The translations under genes and the position numbers were made by a program. Source: Paenibacillus sp. cl123 (GTDB lineage: Bacteria > Bacillota > Bacilli > Paenibacillales > NBRC-103111). From it: a stretch of DNA of 64,000 nt. A model generated the notes under the pieces. That model was not told the DNA's origin and made no database searches. It saw only the letters and a list, made by a program, of their open reading frames with translations. Location: assembly GCF_900101595.1 (NCBI RefSeq), contig NZ_FMYY01000027.1, positions 1-64,000 of the forward strand, written 5' to 3'. Positions 38,001 through 44,873 of this stretch are shown in pieces. Numbering within the stretch: position 1 is the stretch's first letter; each line of letters opens with the position of its first letter.

Positions 38001-40336
38001 TCAAACCATAGACGGTCTCTGCCGATTCCCGGCGTGCCTGAGAGGGCTGCCGCTTCCGCCTGGTATTTCCAGGGCGTGCGTTTATTCAGATGAATATGAT
38101 CGATCCGGATGACGCCTGAATCCCCGGCCGCGTTCTTATAGGCGATGCTGTTTTTCCCTTTGTTCAGGGGAACGGTCACCGTGTATTCCTTCCATATCCC
38201 GGCCCCTCCGGAGTGGGGAAGGACGATGTCCTGCACAGGCGCACCGTTCACCTCCAGCGACAATGTTTTGCCGCCCTGCTCCGTGGCGTATCGCAGCTTG
38301 AGATCATAGCTGGCCGCATACTCGGCATCCACAGAAAATTCCACGGACGAGTTCGCCTGGGACAGGCCGCTCACATAGCCGGTTCCCGTATTGCCATCCT
38401 GAGCCTGAACGATCCCAGCATCCGCTCCGCCTGTCGTATGGGCCGATTCCGCCTCGTACGTCCAGGTCGCCGCTTCGGTAACGGTGATATAATCGAGGTT
38501 CACATCCGCCGCATCGCCATTGTCATACTTATAGGTGATGACATTGCCGCCTTCTTTCAGGAATACGTTGTCATAGCGGTCGGCCCACTTATCCCATGCC
38601 TTCAGACCGAAGAAATTCGCTTGTTTGATCTTCACGCCATTCACATACATGGTCAAAGTTCCATCGTCCTCGCCTCCCGCGCCATAAGCCAGCTTGACCG
38701 AATAGCTGCCCGCGCGAGGTGCGTTTACGGTAAAGCTGACAGCCGCGTTCGGCTCCGTGAACCCGCTGGCATAGCCTGAACCGCTATAGCCCGCATGATT
38801 TTGAGCGACGACCGCGCCTCCTGACAGCTGCGCGCTCTCCGCTTCATACAAGACGCTTTTCTTGGCAATGATCGCGTCCAGCCCCAAGGCGCTTTTACCG
38901 GATAGACGCACGATGTTGCTTCCTTCATTCAGCCGGATGTTGTGAACCGTTTTCAAGTCGAAATTCAGCTTCTTCTCCGGTCCGGCATTGGACGGAAATA
39001 CAAGCGCGGCCGGAGCCTCCTGGTTCACGCCCAGCGTCATGGTGATCGGCTCTGCCGTATTGTTGTTGTAACGGAAGTCCAGCGAGTAAATCCCGCCTGC
39101 CTGGGTGTCGACCGTAAACTCCACATAGTCGCTGTCAGCGCTATTGCTGTACCGGGCATATCGGCCGGACGAGGCATAGATGCTGTTCATCGTTGCTCTT
39201 ACAGCCCCTGATAATTGCGCGTCCTCAGCTTCATAAACTTCGCTCTTCTCCTCGCCCGAAGGGCGGCTCAGCACCGTGCCCGGGTTGGACGGGATGCCCA
39301 GATTGATGAAGTCATTGTCGTCCCAATTGATCCGCTGGGCGCGAACTTCTCTGTTTTTGCCCCCTTGACTATGGGTCGGAATGCCATGGTATGTAATCCA
39401 ATCCTCTGTGCCGTCCTCCGATTTCAGGAATAGCGGCGAGCCCGTCGAATAAGAGCCGTTTTCGTCCGAACGTTTCATGATCGGCTCGGGATGCTTATGC
39501 CATGCCGCTTCATTCTCCACGCTTTGCGCCAGATCGGCCCAGGACAAGCCGACAGCATAGTTATCATGCGTGTAGCTGCTTGCGGAATAAGCGAAAAAAA
39601 CTTTACCGTTTCGCTCCACCACGGCCGCGCCTTCATTGACATTATCCACATACTTCTCCCAGTCGTAGGTCGGCCTGGCTAACGTGATTTCTTCCCCCTC
39701 CAATGTCCACGGATTTTTCATTTTGACAATTGTAGGGCACTCATCAAATCTCTCCTTTCCCGTCGTTGGATCTATAAAATAAAAATATTTGGTATACGTC
39801 ATATACCTCTGCCCCTTGATGGTGACAAAGCCGGTAGGCAGTCCGTAGCTTTGCGTATTCAGCAGTCCCTTCTGGGGCGTAAGTCCGTCTCCATTGTCAT
39901 AGGTTCCCTTCAGCTCCCAAGTCCCTTCAAATGGATCTGGCGAGCTGTTCTCCAGCACATAGGAGCTGGGATGCCCGTAAGCAAAACGCCCCGCTTCATC
40001 ACTGACCTTCGGACCGGAGGCGAAATAGATGTACCATTTGCCGTCGATCCTGTGCGCATCGGGCCCCCATATAAATTCCAGGTCCTCGGGTAATTTCCAT
40101 ACTTCTTTACTCTTTGCGGTGGAAACGCCAAGAATGGTTTCATGCCGTTTCAAGACAACATTGCCATCGCCTGCCGCCGAATAATAATAGCCGTCGTCTT
40201 GCCGTTCAATGGTAGGATCTGCTCCTTTCATCAGCGGATTCAGATAATGGGATGACACATCCGCATGGGCGATATTGGACAGCATCGTTACGAGCAGTAC
40301 CGCCAGGGACACAGCAAACAAACCAACTCTCCTCAT
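35090..40336 (-). CDS. S-layer-anchored multidomain GH43-type protein (1748 residues)
   Basis: A secreted protein (signal peptide to about ADV, residue 26) with a GH43-like propeller (about 30-365), four tandem CBM6/35-type modules (about 370-490, 497-625, 630-755, 760-885; each opens with a YEAE-like or YQAE motif), a ricin-type lectin domain (about 900-1050), an Ig-like domain, a CBM_X2-like domain (about 1135-1230), InlB/Flg_new-type repeats (ending VTLYAQWTAK), a Ser/Gly-rich linker and three SLH domains (about 1550-1748). The base Asp (GADPT) and acid Glu (NEGAAV) are present, but the usual IDG/IDP Asp position reads YGLPTGF. Start ATG 40336 after AAGGAGGAGG. Confidence 0.87.
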   Translation of the reverse strand: MRRVGLFAVSLAVLLVTMLSNIAHADVSSHYLNPLMKGADPTIERQDDGYYYSAAGDGNVVLKRHETILGVSTAKSKEVWKLPEDLEFIWGPDAHRIDGKWYIYFASGPKVSDEAGRFAYGHPSSYVLENSSPDPFEGTWELKGTYDNGDGLTPQKGLLNTQSYGLPTGFVTIKGQRYMTYTKYFYFIDPTTGKERFDECPTIVKMKNPWTLEGEEITLARPTYDWEKYVDNVNEGAAVVERNGKVFFAYSASSYTHDNYAVGLSWADLAQSVENEAAWHKHPEPIMKRSDENGSYSTGSPLFLKSEDGTEDWITYHGIPTHSQGGKNREVRAQRINWDDNDFINLGIPSNPGTVLSRPSGEEKSEVYEAEDAQLSGAVRATMNSIYASSGRYARYSNSADSDYVEFTVDTQAGGIYSLDFRYNNNTAEPITMTLGVNQEAPAALVFPSNAGPEKKLNFDLKTVHNIRLNEGSNIVRLSGKSALGLDAIIAKKSVLYEAESAQLSGGAVVAQNHAGYSGSGYASGFTEPNAAVSFTVNAPRAGSYSVKLAYGAGGEDDGTLTMYVNGVKIKQANFFGLKAWDKWADRYDNVFLKEGGNVITYKYDNGDAADVNLDYITVTEAATWTYEAESAHTTGGADAGIVQAQDGNTGTGYVSGLSQANSSVEFSVDAEYAASYDLKLRYATEQGGKTLSLEVNGAPVQDIVLPHSGGAGIWKEYTVTVPLNKGKNSIAYKNAAGDSGVIRIDHIHLNKRTPWKYQAEAAALSGTPGIGRDRLWFEGNGYVGLFQKKGDAVRFEVNVPYTAAYTSTLRYSGVQSTNRTMTLYVNGNRVKQVSLPPTANWDTWMDATETVHLQAGKNSIEFRREEGDTGQLNIDSLTLDKFSGGFMSTKAKELTPEKMVKIQPKHSGKALSVAGEKYNQGAAVIQFSNGETNSQLMRFVDLGTGYYRILIMRGARFLDIKPDSGIQELILNQTMEEAPIPSDSEQWRLEKDGDYYKIINKSNGKVITVNEASKGNNAVIRLADDEGKDHQRFKIELRNLYDNTFYAVSDISAVPDTAQAGQELTLFGTVSPDWATRKSIAWSIKDAGQTRAVLDGNVLTATRAGTVIVTATIEEGSDTGVSYSKDFTITVSKKDADVSPEKATYDLYVPGDVSTGIIWNEAKSVTGVVYAATVAGAVYNGALTTDDYTVSGDMLTIKRETMAAWGLQKGDTVDFSIQFNQGNPAVLSVNVVDSFALTSHLITVAAEGHGIASANVPSAVKDTAITLTATPDPGQLFKGWKVISPGSLRVTDNTFIMPDEAVAITAIFGAPSYGVTYNGNGAASGHAPVDNSSYEQGVTVSVYGNTGNLEKPGYVFAGWNVRADGSGAGYTEGQTFTMGGANVTLYAQWTAKQSGGSSGGGSDEGDSSGGSSPSATAGKEMNSVSSSQFTVPADKKGEYGLGDEIKIEIPAGASRKEFQLSISKITDTQKLLAGQAAPASPVFELRKDFPGDFDKEITLTLAFDPARIKKGQQPAVFAYDEAQKNWRALGGQINGAASIAVKVSSVAKFAVFGVDQAANPPAPKPAVNLSDLAAHWAETDVKQAIDLGIVSGYPDGTFKPDRTVTRAEFAVMLIHALKPQENRHESAPLTFTDKEQIGAWAMDAVEQAVRAGIISGYEDGSFRPDAEMTRSEMAKMIASALGQSGEGAATAGFADDAAIPDWAKDAVAVLSKRGIMEGKGGNQFAPGDQATRAEAIRVLLNMLSYRK

Positions 40337-40454
40337 TAAAAAAATTTCCTCCTCCTTGGGGAATTTGATGTGGAGCTTGTTGGCGGGCAGAAAATGATCG
40401 CTCGTAATAAACCGCTTTCATTCTCACTAGAAGCTTCGCTCCATGGATGTTTAC

Positions 40455-40519
40455 ACTGTACTGTGTTCCTTCCACCCCGGGCCTTAAAAATCTTTAGGTC
40501 TTTCTGTACGATTTTTGTT
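40455..40519 (-). promoter_or_regulatory. Shared activator-type element and -10 of the GH43 operon
   Basis: This repeats the block seen at 30264: AACAAAAATCGTACAGAAA, ACCTAAAGATT, TTAAGGCCCGG on the minus strand (40477-40519), then 16 bp and TACAGT (40455-40460). It lies about 120 bp before the GH43-type gene. The matching spacing in both copies supports an activator-dependent promoter, probably of the local AraC-type response regulator. Confidence 0.65.
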
Positions 40520-40561
40520 ATTTACCTAAATTTCCCTCCTGCGGACTAAAGCCCCATCCAT

Positions 40562-40597
40562 GCATTCAGCCCAGACGTCGCCGTCTGGGCTGAATGC
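40562..40597 (+). terminator. Terminator-like hairpin, second copy of the 21920 core
   Basis: A perfect 16-bp stem (40562-40577 with 40582-40597) closes the loop TCGC and is followed on the plus strand by TTATTTTTG. It lies between the M24 peptidase gene and the promoter of the GH43 unit. There is no plus-strand gene here, so it may act mainly as a barrier to antisense transcription or, in reverse, after the peptidase gene. Confidence 0.6.
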
Positions 40598-40675
40598 TTA
40601 TTTTTGTATAGGCCGCCTTCTCCATGAGAGGGCAGCAGCGGCGGATCATGCCGTCCGGCTCTTGACGGCGGGGTT

Positions 40676-41872
40676 TTACAGCCGGATCAACCCTTCCCGG
40701 GTTACGCTCAGCTTCTCAAATCCGTCTTCGGTGATGGCATAGCTATTTTCGATACCGACGACGCCGCGCCCGGGAAACGTAAATTTCGGTTCAATGGCCA
40801 GCACCATGCCCGGCCGAAGCGTATAGCGGAAGCTGCGAGCCAGCACAGGCCACTCGTCGATCTCCAGACCGATGCCATGTCCGAGAAACTTGACCTGATC
40901 GGCCCCATAGCCCATGAAATGCTCCGCGAGCCCCGCTTCGTCCGCGAGCCGCAGCGAGTCCGCATACAGCTGCTCGCAAACCTCCCCCGGCTTCAACGCG
41001 GCCTCGGTATGCCGCAGGATGGCCTCGGATTGCTCGTAGGCTTGCTCCAGCTCCTCGTCCAAACGGCCGATCACGACGGTCCGCGTCTGGTCGATCACAT
41101 AACCTTCCACACAGCAGCCGATATCTATCAGGATCGGCTCGTCGCGTCCGACCGGGCGCAGGCTGACGCTCTGCGGACAGAAAGCCCCAAGGCCAAGACC
41201 GCCTGCGGGGCCGTCGAAGTAAGTAGGCGTGGCCGCAGCCTCCCCGGCTCCGATCATCCCCGTGATGACGGACTGGTTGAACCCGCGAAGCCGCATGACG
41301 CCGATATGCCCGCGCGAGCGCATATAAGCTTCGATCCGGCTCATGATGTCCAGCTCGCGAAGCCCGGGCCGGAGCCAGCCGAGCGCATCCTCGAACGCCT
41401 CGTTCACGAGCTGCGCCGCCTGGCGGATTTTCGCAAGCTCGCCCTCCGACTTGATCATGCGCACCTCGCGGATCAAGGCGGAGCCATCCTTCCATTGGAC
41501 CGCAGGCAGCGCTTGCTGCAGCCGCTGAAACTGCTGCACCGGCAGCACATCGAATTCGGCGGCCAGCTGCAGCGTCCCGTTCCCTCCGGCAGTCGAGTCC
41601 GGACACAGCTGGCCGAGCTGCTGCCCCAGCTCACGAAGCGAGCCTAGGGGCACTACCGGCCAGGCCGACTCCTGCTGGGCCCGGGCGACGCTGCGCCGAA
41701 CCATGAAGCGCGGCTCTCCCTTTGCCGGAACAAGCAAATAACCGGTTTGCATCGAGCCGGTCAAATAATACAAATCCACGTTCTGCGCAATAAGCATGCC
41801 GTCAAGCCCATTCTCCTGGAGCCCGCTCTGCAGGCGCTCTATCCGTCTTTCGTATTCGCTGCGGTTTATCAT
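40676..41872 (-). CDS. M24 family metallopeptidase (Xaa-Pro aminopeptidase/dipeptidase type)
   Basis: A 398-residue creatinase/prolidase-fold enzyme. An N-terminal domain (residues 1-150) precedes the pita-bread catalytic domain. The dinuclear metal ligands are all present: Asp in LIDIGCCVEGYVIDQTRTV (both), His in GHGIGLEIDEWP, Glu in LAIEPKFTFPG, Glu in GIENSYAIT. It probably releases proline-linked peptides in the cytoplasm. The ATG at 41872 is preceded by AAAGGCGTGG. It lies downstream of the Tad-like operon behind a terminator and is most likely a single-gene unit. Confidence 0.9.
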   Translation of the reverse strand: MINRSEYERRIERLQSGLQENGLDGMLIAQNVDLYYLTGSMQTGYLLVPAKGEPRFMVRRSVARAQQESAWPVVPLGSLRELGQQLGQLCPDSTAGGNGTLQLAAEFDVLPVQQFQRLQQALPAVQWKDGSALIREVRMIKSEGELAKIRQAAQLVNEAFEDALGWLRPGLRELDIMSRIEAYMRSRGHIGVMRLRGFNQSVITGMIGAGEAAATPTYFDGPAGGLGLGAFCPQSVSLRPVGRDEPILIDIGCCVEGYVIDQTRTVVIGRLDEELEQAYEQSEAILRHTEAALKPGEVCEQLYADSLRLADEAGLAEHFMGYGADQVKFLGHGIGLEIDEWPVLARSFRYTLRPGMVLAIEPKFTFPGRGVVGIENSYAITEDGFEKLSVTREGLIRL

Positions 41873-41962
41873 GATCGTACCACGCCTTTCGTTCCGTTCC
41901 CTGACGATAAGAGGGAAGCTTGTTTGTCTTAACATTACCGGGTGGCCCGCGAAAATGCAAAG

Positions 41963-42005
41963 GGCGAAGACCCCGCAGGTGCAAGAGCCTTCGCCTTTTC
42001 TTTTT
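41963..42005. terminator. Terminator at the end of the Tad-like operon
   Basis: GGCGAAG (41963-41969) pairs with CTTCGCC (41989-41995); TTTTCTTTTTT follows on the plus strand and CTTTGCATTTTC on the minus strand. It separates the last Tad-like gene (42060) from the M24 peptidase gene. Confidence 0.65.
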
Positions 42006-42059
42006 TGCCTGCTCCAATATCCTGTTTCTTTCTCCGCTTCCCCTTTTGCTTCAAATCGC

Positions 42060-42611
42060 TTATCGGAAGCGTACGCTGGCTACACTGCTCAGCACGATCG
42101 GCTCTTCGCGGCCTCCTCCGAGCTGCGGGCTTGCAAGCTCGACGATCGCCAGCACCGAAGGGCCATAAATCGTCACCTGCACCCGACGTACCGTGTGCTT
42201 ATCTCCGCCCTCATGCACCGTAATCGACCTCGTCAGCAGGTACGGGTAGGAAGGATGCTCCACAAACTCAAGCCGGTGAACGAACGGCGCCGCCGTGAGC
42301 GGGCTTCCGGCCAGCGGCGTCATATCGGGGGCCAGCCTGAAGTTAAGCCGGAGGTAGCGAAAGAAGTCATCCCTCCCCGCCTGTCCGTCCCAGACGATCC
42401 GTCCCAGCGCGGCCTCGGCCTTGTTCACGTTCATCGAAGCCGCCCGGGCTGCCTGATCCAGCAGCGGCTTCGACTTGGAGATCGTATGCGCGTGAAGCAG
42501 CCAACTCCAGGCGACGCCCCACAGCAAAACGGCCGGAATAATCGCCAGCAAAGCCGCCAGCAGCACATGCACCCCGCCCCGCTCGCTGCGAAAAGAGGCT
42601 CGCTTTGTCAT
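42060..42611 (-). CDS. TadE/pseudopilin-like membrane protein, last gene of the Tad-like locus
   Basis: About 183 residues: a short basic leader MTKRASFRSERGG, one long hydrophobic helix (VHVLLAALLAIIPAVLLWGVAW), then an outside domain. The charged leader ending in RGG before the helix is like class III prepilin leaders, but I see no strong sequence family. I chose the ATG at 42611 because it gives this leader; starts at 42653 and 42674 are possible and the ribosome sites are weak. Position at the end of the Tad-like operon suggests a minor pilin or assembly component. Confidence 0.55.
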   Translation of the reverse strand: MTKRASFRSERGGVHVLLAALLAIIPAVLLWGVAWSWLLHAHTISKSKPLLDQAARAASMNVNKAEAALGRIVWDGQAGRDDFFRYLRLNFRLAPDMTPLAGSPLTAAPFVHRLEFVEHPSYPYLLTRSITVHEGGDKHTVRRVQVTIYGPSVLAIVELASPQLGGGREEPIVLSSVASVRFR

Positions 42612-42711
42612 GCGCAAGGTCTTCTCAGTTAGTCGAAAGCTATGATCAGTCATTTGAATTGCGCAACCCCTCATCCGAAAAACCGTTCGGCCATTTGGAA
42701 AGCACGATCAG

Positions 42712-43158
42712 TCATTCGTAAGCCTCGCTGCGGCCGTACAGCACGATATGGTAAAACCCTTCATGCTCCGAGCCTCCCCCTCCTCCGCGAATCGCCCGTA
42801 CGATGCGGGTCAGATTGGGCGCCGGATAGATCAGCTCCAGCTTGACGGTCGGGTCTGGCGCATCCCGCAAAACCAGCGCTTCCGTGCTGCCTGTGAAGGA
42901 AGGGTACGTGACGCCGCCTGCCGCCACCGGGCCCATGCCAAGTGCGGCCAGCCGCCCGCCCAGCCTGCCGCGCACCTCTGTGCTGACATAACCGACAGCT
43001 TCGGCCTCCTTCAGCGCATGATTGGCGATCGTGTTCAGATGATTCGCCTTCATCGCATATACGAAAAACGGTACGATGGCAAAGGCCAAAAACAGCAGCA
43101 CCGGCATAATCATCAGCGTGACCAGCACATTCGACATGCCCCTCTCGTCGCTGCGCAA
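42712..43158 (-). CDS. TadE/DUF4320-like single-pass protein
   Basis: About 148 residues: leader LRSDERG, a hydrophobic helix (MSNVLVTLMIMPVLLFLAFAIVPFFVYAM), then KANHLNTIANHALKEAEAVGYVSTEVRGRL and an outside beta-rich domain with FTGSTEALVL. The helix plus the following KxNxLxxIANxALKEAE block resembles the DUF4320 family, which travels with Tad-like loci in Firmicutes. The start is uncertain: TTG at 43158 with GGAGTG upstream is chosen for the pilin-like leader; the ATG at 43137 is the alternative. The frame open to 43545 is not supported beyond this point. Confidence 0.6.
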   Translation of the reverse strand: MRSDERGMSNVLVTLMIMPVLLFLAFAIVPFFVYAMKANHLNTIANHALKEAEAVGYVSTEVRGRLGGRLAALGMGPVAAGGVTYPSFTGSTEALVLRDAPDPTVKLELIYPAPNLTRIVRAIRGGGGGSEHEGFYHIVLYGRSEAYE

Positions 43159-43196
43159 TGCCCCCGCACTCCGCCGGGCTCCAGCCGGATCTCCTT

Positions 43197-43355
43197 TCAA
43201 TTGCTTATATAATCGAAGCTGCGGATTTTCTCGGTCATGGTGGCATGTCCTCCCCTCAGCTGCTCCTGGATTCCGCCGGCTCCCGGCCGGAATACAAACA
43301 GGCAAATGCCGAATACAATCACTACAAGCAAGCACATCGTAACCAGCTTGCTCAT
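43197..43355 (-). CDS. Small single-pass membrane protein, paralogue 3 of the Tad-like locus
   Basis: A 52-residue protein, MSKLVTMCLLVVIVFGICLFVF followed by a polar tail ending in FDYISN. The start ATG (43355) lies three bases after the stop of the preceding small gene. Its first 20 residues resemble those of the proteins at 43359 and 43660 (M-S/G-K-L-V then a hydrophobic helix), so the three appear to be paralogues. It ends 38 bp before the DUF4320-like start. It lacks the charged leader and Glu of classical Flp pilins. Function unknown; a pilin or pseudopilin subunit is an inference from context. Confidence 0.6.
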   Translation of the reverse strand: MSKLVTMCLLVVIVFGICLFVFRPGAGGIQEQLRGGHATMTEKIRSFDYISN

Positions 43356-43358
43356 CGG

Positions 43359-43535
43359 CTACGGAGCGGTCGCCGTCACGCTGCCGTCCGTCTGGCTGAC
43401 CGTCGCCGTCGAAATACTCGTGCCCAGCGAGGTTCCTTTCGTTCCGACCGCGGGACCGACTCGCGTTCCGGCTACAAACATGGCCGCTCCCCCCAGCAGC
43501 ACGGTCAACAAGCATGCGATTACCAATTTCCCCAC
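43359..43535 (-). CDS. Small single-pass membrane protein, paralogue 2 of the Tad-like locus
   Basis: A 58-residue protein beginning MGKLVIACLLTVLLGGAAMFVAG and followed by a Thr/Ser/Gly-rich tail (GTKGTSLGTSISTATV...). The GTG start at 43535 follows AGAGGATGAGG. The helix is close in sequence to paralogue 1 at 43660. The Thr/Ser-rich tail would lie outside the membrane. It is too short for ordinary gene callers but fits the gap between its neighbours and is in the operon direction. Confidence 0.6.
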   Translation of the reverse strand: MGKLVIACLLTVLLGGAAMFVAGTRVGPAVGTKGTSLGTSISTATVSQTDGSVTATAP

Positions 43536-43591
43536 TTGGCCTCATCCTCTCGTTTTTTACTTCTGCGATTTTGAGTCTTCCATCTATCAGG

Positions 43592-43650
43592 TTTCATTCG
43601 TTTCATCACATTTCACTCGTTTCATCACATTTCATTCGTTTTCATTCGCT
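43592..43650 (-). repeat. Three imperfect 19-bp tandem repeats
   Basis: On the minus strand the unit ACGARTGAAATGTGATGAA is repeated: two close copies and a third that diverges (ACGAATGAAACCTGATAGA). It fills the gap between small genes 1 and 2 of the Tad-like locus and contains frequent ATGA and TGATGA. It could be a translation-coupling spacer or a variable-number tract. Confidence 0.65.
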
Positions 43651-43659
43651 TCCTTCGCT

Positions 43660-43800
43660 TCATTCAAACGCATCCTGTATCCGCAGCTTCGTCTGATTGC
43701 CCGCCGTTCCCGCCGCAGGAGCCAGTTGGCCGCCCACGGTGTACAACGCAGCGCCGGCCACCAGCACCGTAAGCAATACGGCAATCACCAGCTTGGACAT
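43660..43800 (-). CDS. Small single-pass membrane protein, paralogue 1 of the Tad-like locus
   Basis: A 46-residue protein, MSKLVIAVLLTVLVAGAALYTVGG, then a short polar tail ending IQDAFE. The ATG at 43800 lies 26 bp after the end of the TadC-like gene, with GGTGTGAG upstream. It shares the M-S-K-L-V-I-A-x-L-L-T-V-L hydrophobic core with paralogue 2 (near-identical over the first 13 residues). Flp-like major pilins in Tad loci are small hydrophobic proteins at just this kind of position, but the usual class III signal is missing here. Confidence 0.6.
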   Translation of the reverse strand: MSKLVIAVLLTVLVAGAALYTVGGQLAPAAGTAGNQTKLRIQDAFE

Positions 43801-43825
43801 CCGCTCACACCCGCTTTCCCCATCA

Positions 43826-44833
43826 TTAGCCTTCGAAGCTTGTCATCAGCTGCTCCGAGATCGTGATCAGCCAAGGGTATAGAAACAGCACGACGATCAC
43901 GGCGAACGGCACCATCACATAGAAGCTGATCCATACCGGCGCGTTCTCCAACTGACGGTCGCGCTCCGCCCCAAGCGTTGTTTCGATTCCGGCCGTCTGC
44001 TCCTTCAGCACCTTGGCAATTTCATGCGAATCCGCCCGGCTGATAGCTTCCAGCGCATTGACCAGAGGAAATGCCTCCGGGACCCCCACCCGCTCGCGGA
44101 ATCTGCAGATCGCCAGGCTGCGGTCCTTGCCCCACATCACCGCCAGCTCCTGAAGCGCCGGCTTCAACAGCTCCAGCGGCCGTCCGGCCCGGATGATCAG
44201 CTCCCTCATGTCGGCCCGCTCACTAACGCATACGGACAAGCGGTGCGACAGCTTGGCGATCTCCATCAGCAGCTTGGCCCTCCGGCCGCGGATGGCTGCC
44301 GTCAGCCACAAGCGAGGCAGCGTCCACCCGGCTAACCCGGCCAGCGCCGGCTTCAGCCAGCTTCCCGCGGCTCCAGCAGCGCCGCCGCCTGGATAGCCCG
44401 GTCCCGGGACGGCAAGCAGCCCTTGGGAAAGCAGGCCCAAAGCCAGCAAAGTCAGGGCCGACAGCAGCTGAGCCTGGGCAAATCGGCTGCGCGTCCAGTA
44501 GGGAGACAACCCGGCCAGCCGCGCCCTCTCGCTGTGGGCCCTCTCCTCCCGTTCCTGTCTCAGCGGCGGCCGCTGGCGTACAGCAAGCCTTCCGGCGGAT
44601 AAACGCCGCTTCCACTGCTCCCGCAGCAGGTAGATCCGGCCTCCGTCCAAACTGCGAAGCCAGCCGGCGCAGGCATAGGCCAGCAAAACGCTGCCGACGG
44701 CGAATACAGCAAGCCAAGCGTACCCGGAAAGCCCCGCGGCTAAGCCGGCGGCCAGGCCGGCGTCTTGAGTCGGCGCTTCGATCAGCGCCCGCAGACTGGC
44801 AGCTTCCGCGGCTGCGGTGGCGGCAATCGGCAA
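43826..44833 (-). CDS. TadC-like inner membrane platform protein
   Basis: About 335 residues of the T2SSF (GspF-like) platform type: an N-terminal helix, a large cytoplasmic domain (CVSERADMRELIIRAGRPLELLKPALQELAVMWG...AFPLVNALEAISRADSHEIAKVLKEQTAG) and two C-terminal helices (WISFYVMVPFAVIVVLFLYPWL). In Tad systems TadB and TadC form the platform that the TadA ATPase acts on. The TTG at 44833 fits the ribosome site GGAGGTGG; a GTG at 44842 lies inside it. The gene directly follows tadB. Confidence 0.8.
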   Translation of the reverse strand: MPIAATAAAEAASLRALIEAPTQDAGLAAGLAAGLSGYAWLAVFAVGSVLLAYACAGWLRSLDGGRIYLLREQWKRRLSAGRLAVRQRPPLRQEREERAHSERARLAGLSPYWTRSRFAQAQLLSALTLLALGLLSQGLLAVPGPGYPGGGAAGAAGSWLKPALAGLAGWTLPRLWLTAAIRGRRAKLLMEIAKLSHRLSVCVSERADMRELIIRAGRPLELLKPALQELAVMWGKDRSLAICRFRERVGVPEAFPLVNALEAISRADSHEIAKVLKEQTAGIETTLGAERDRQLENAPVWISFYVMVPFAVIVVLFLYPWLITISEQLMTSFEG

Positions 44834-44873
44834 TGGTTCCACCTCCTCTATAAGGCACCTGAGGCCGGTTCGG

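Noticed and set aside
42712-43545. Full-length reading of the 277-codon frame as one protein
   Set aside because: Its N-terminal 130 codons overlap the small membrane protein genes in another frame and have no protein-like features; only the part from 43158 is supported.
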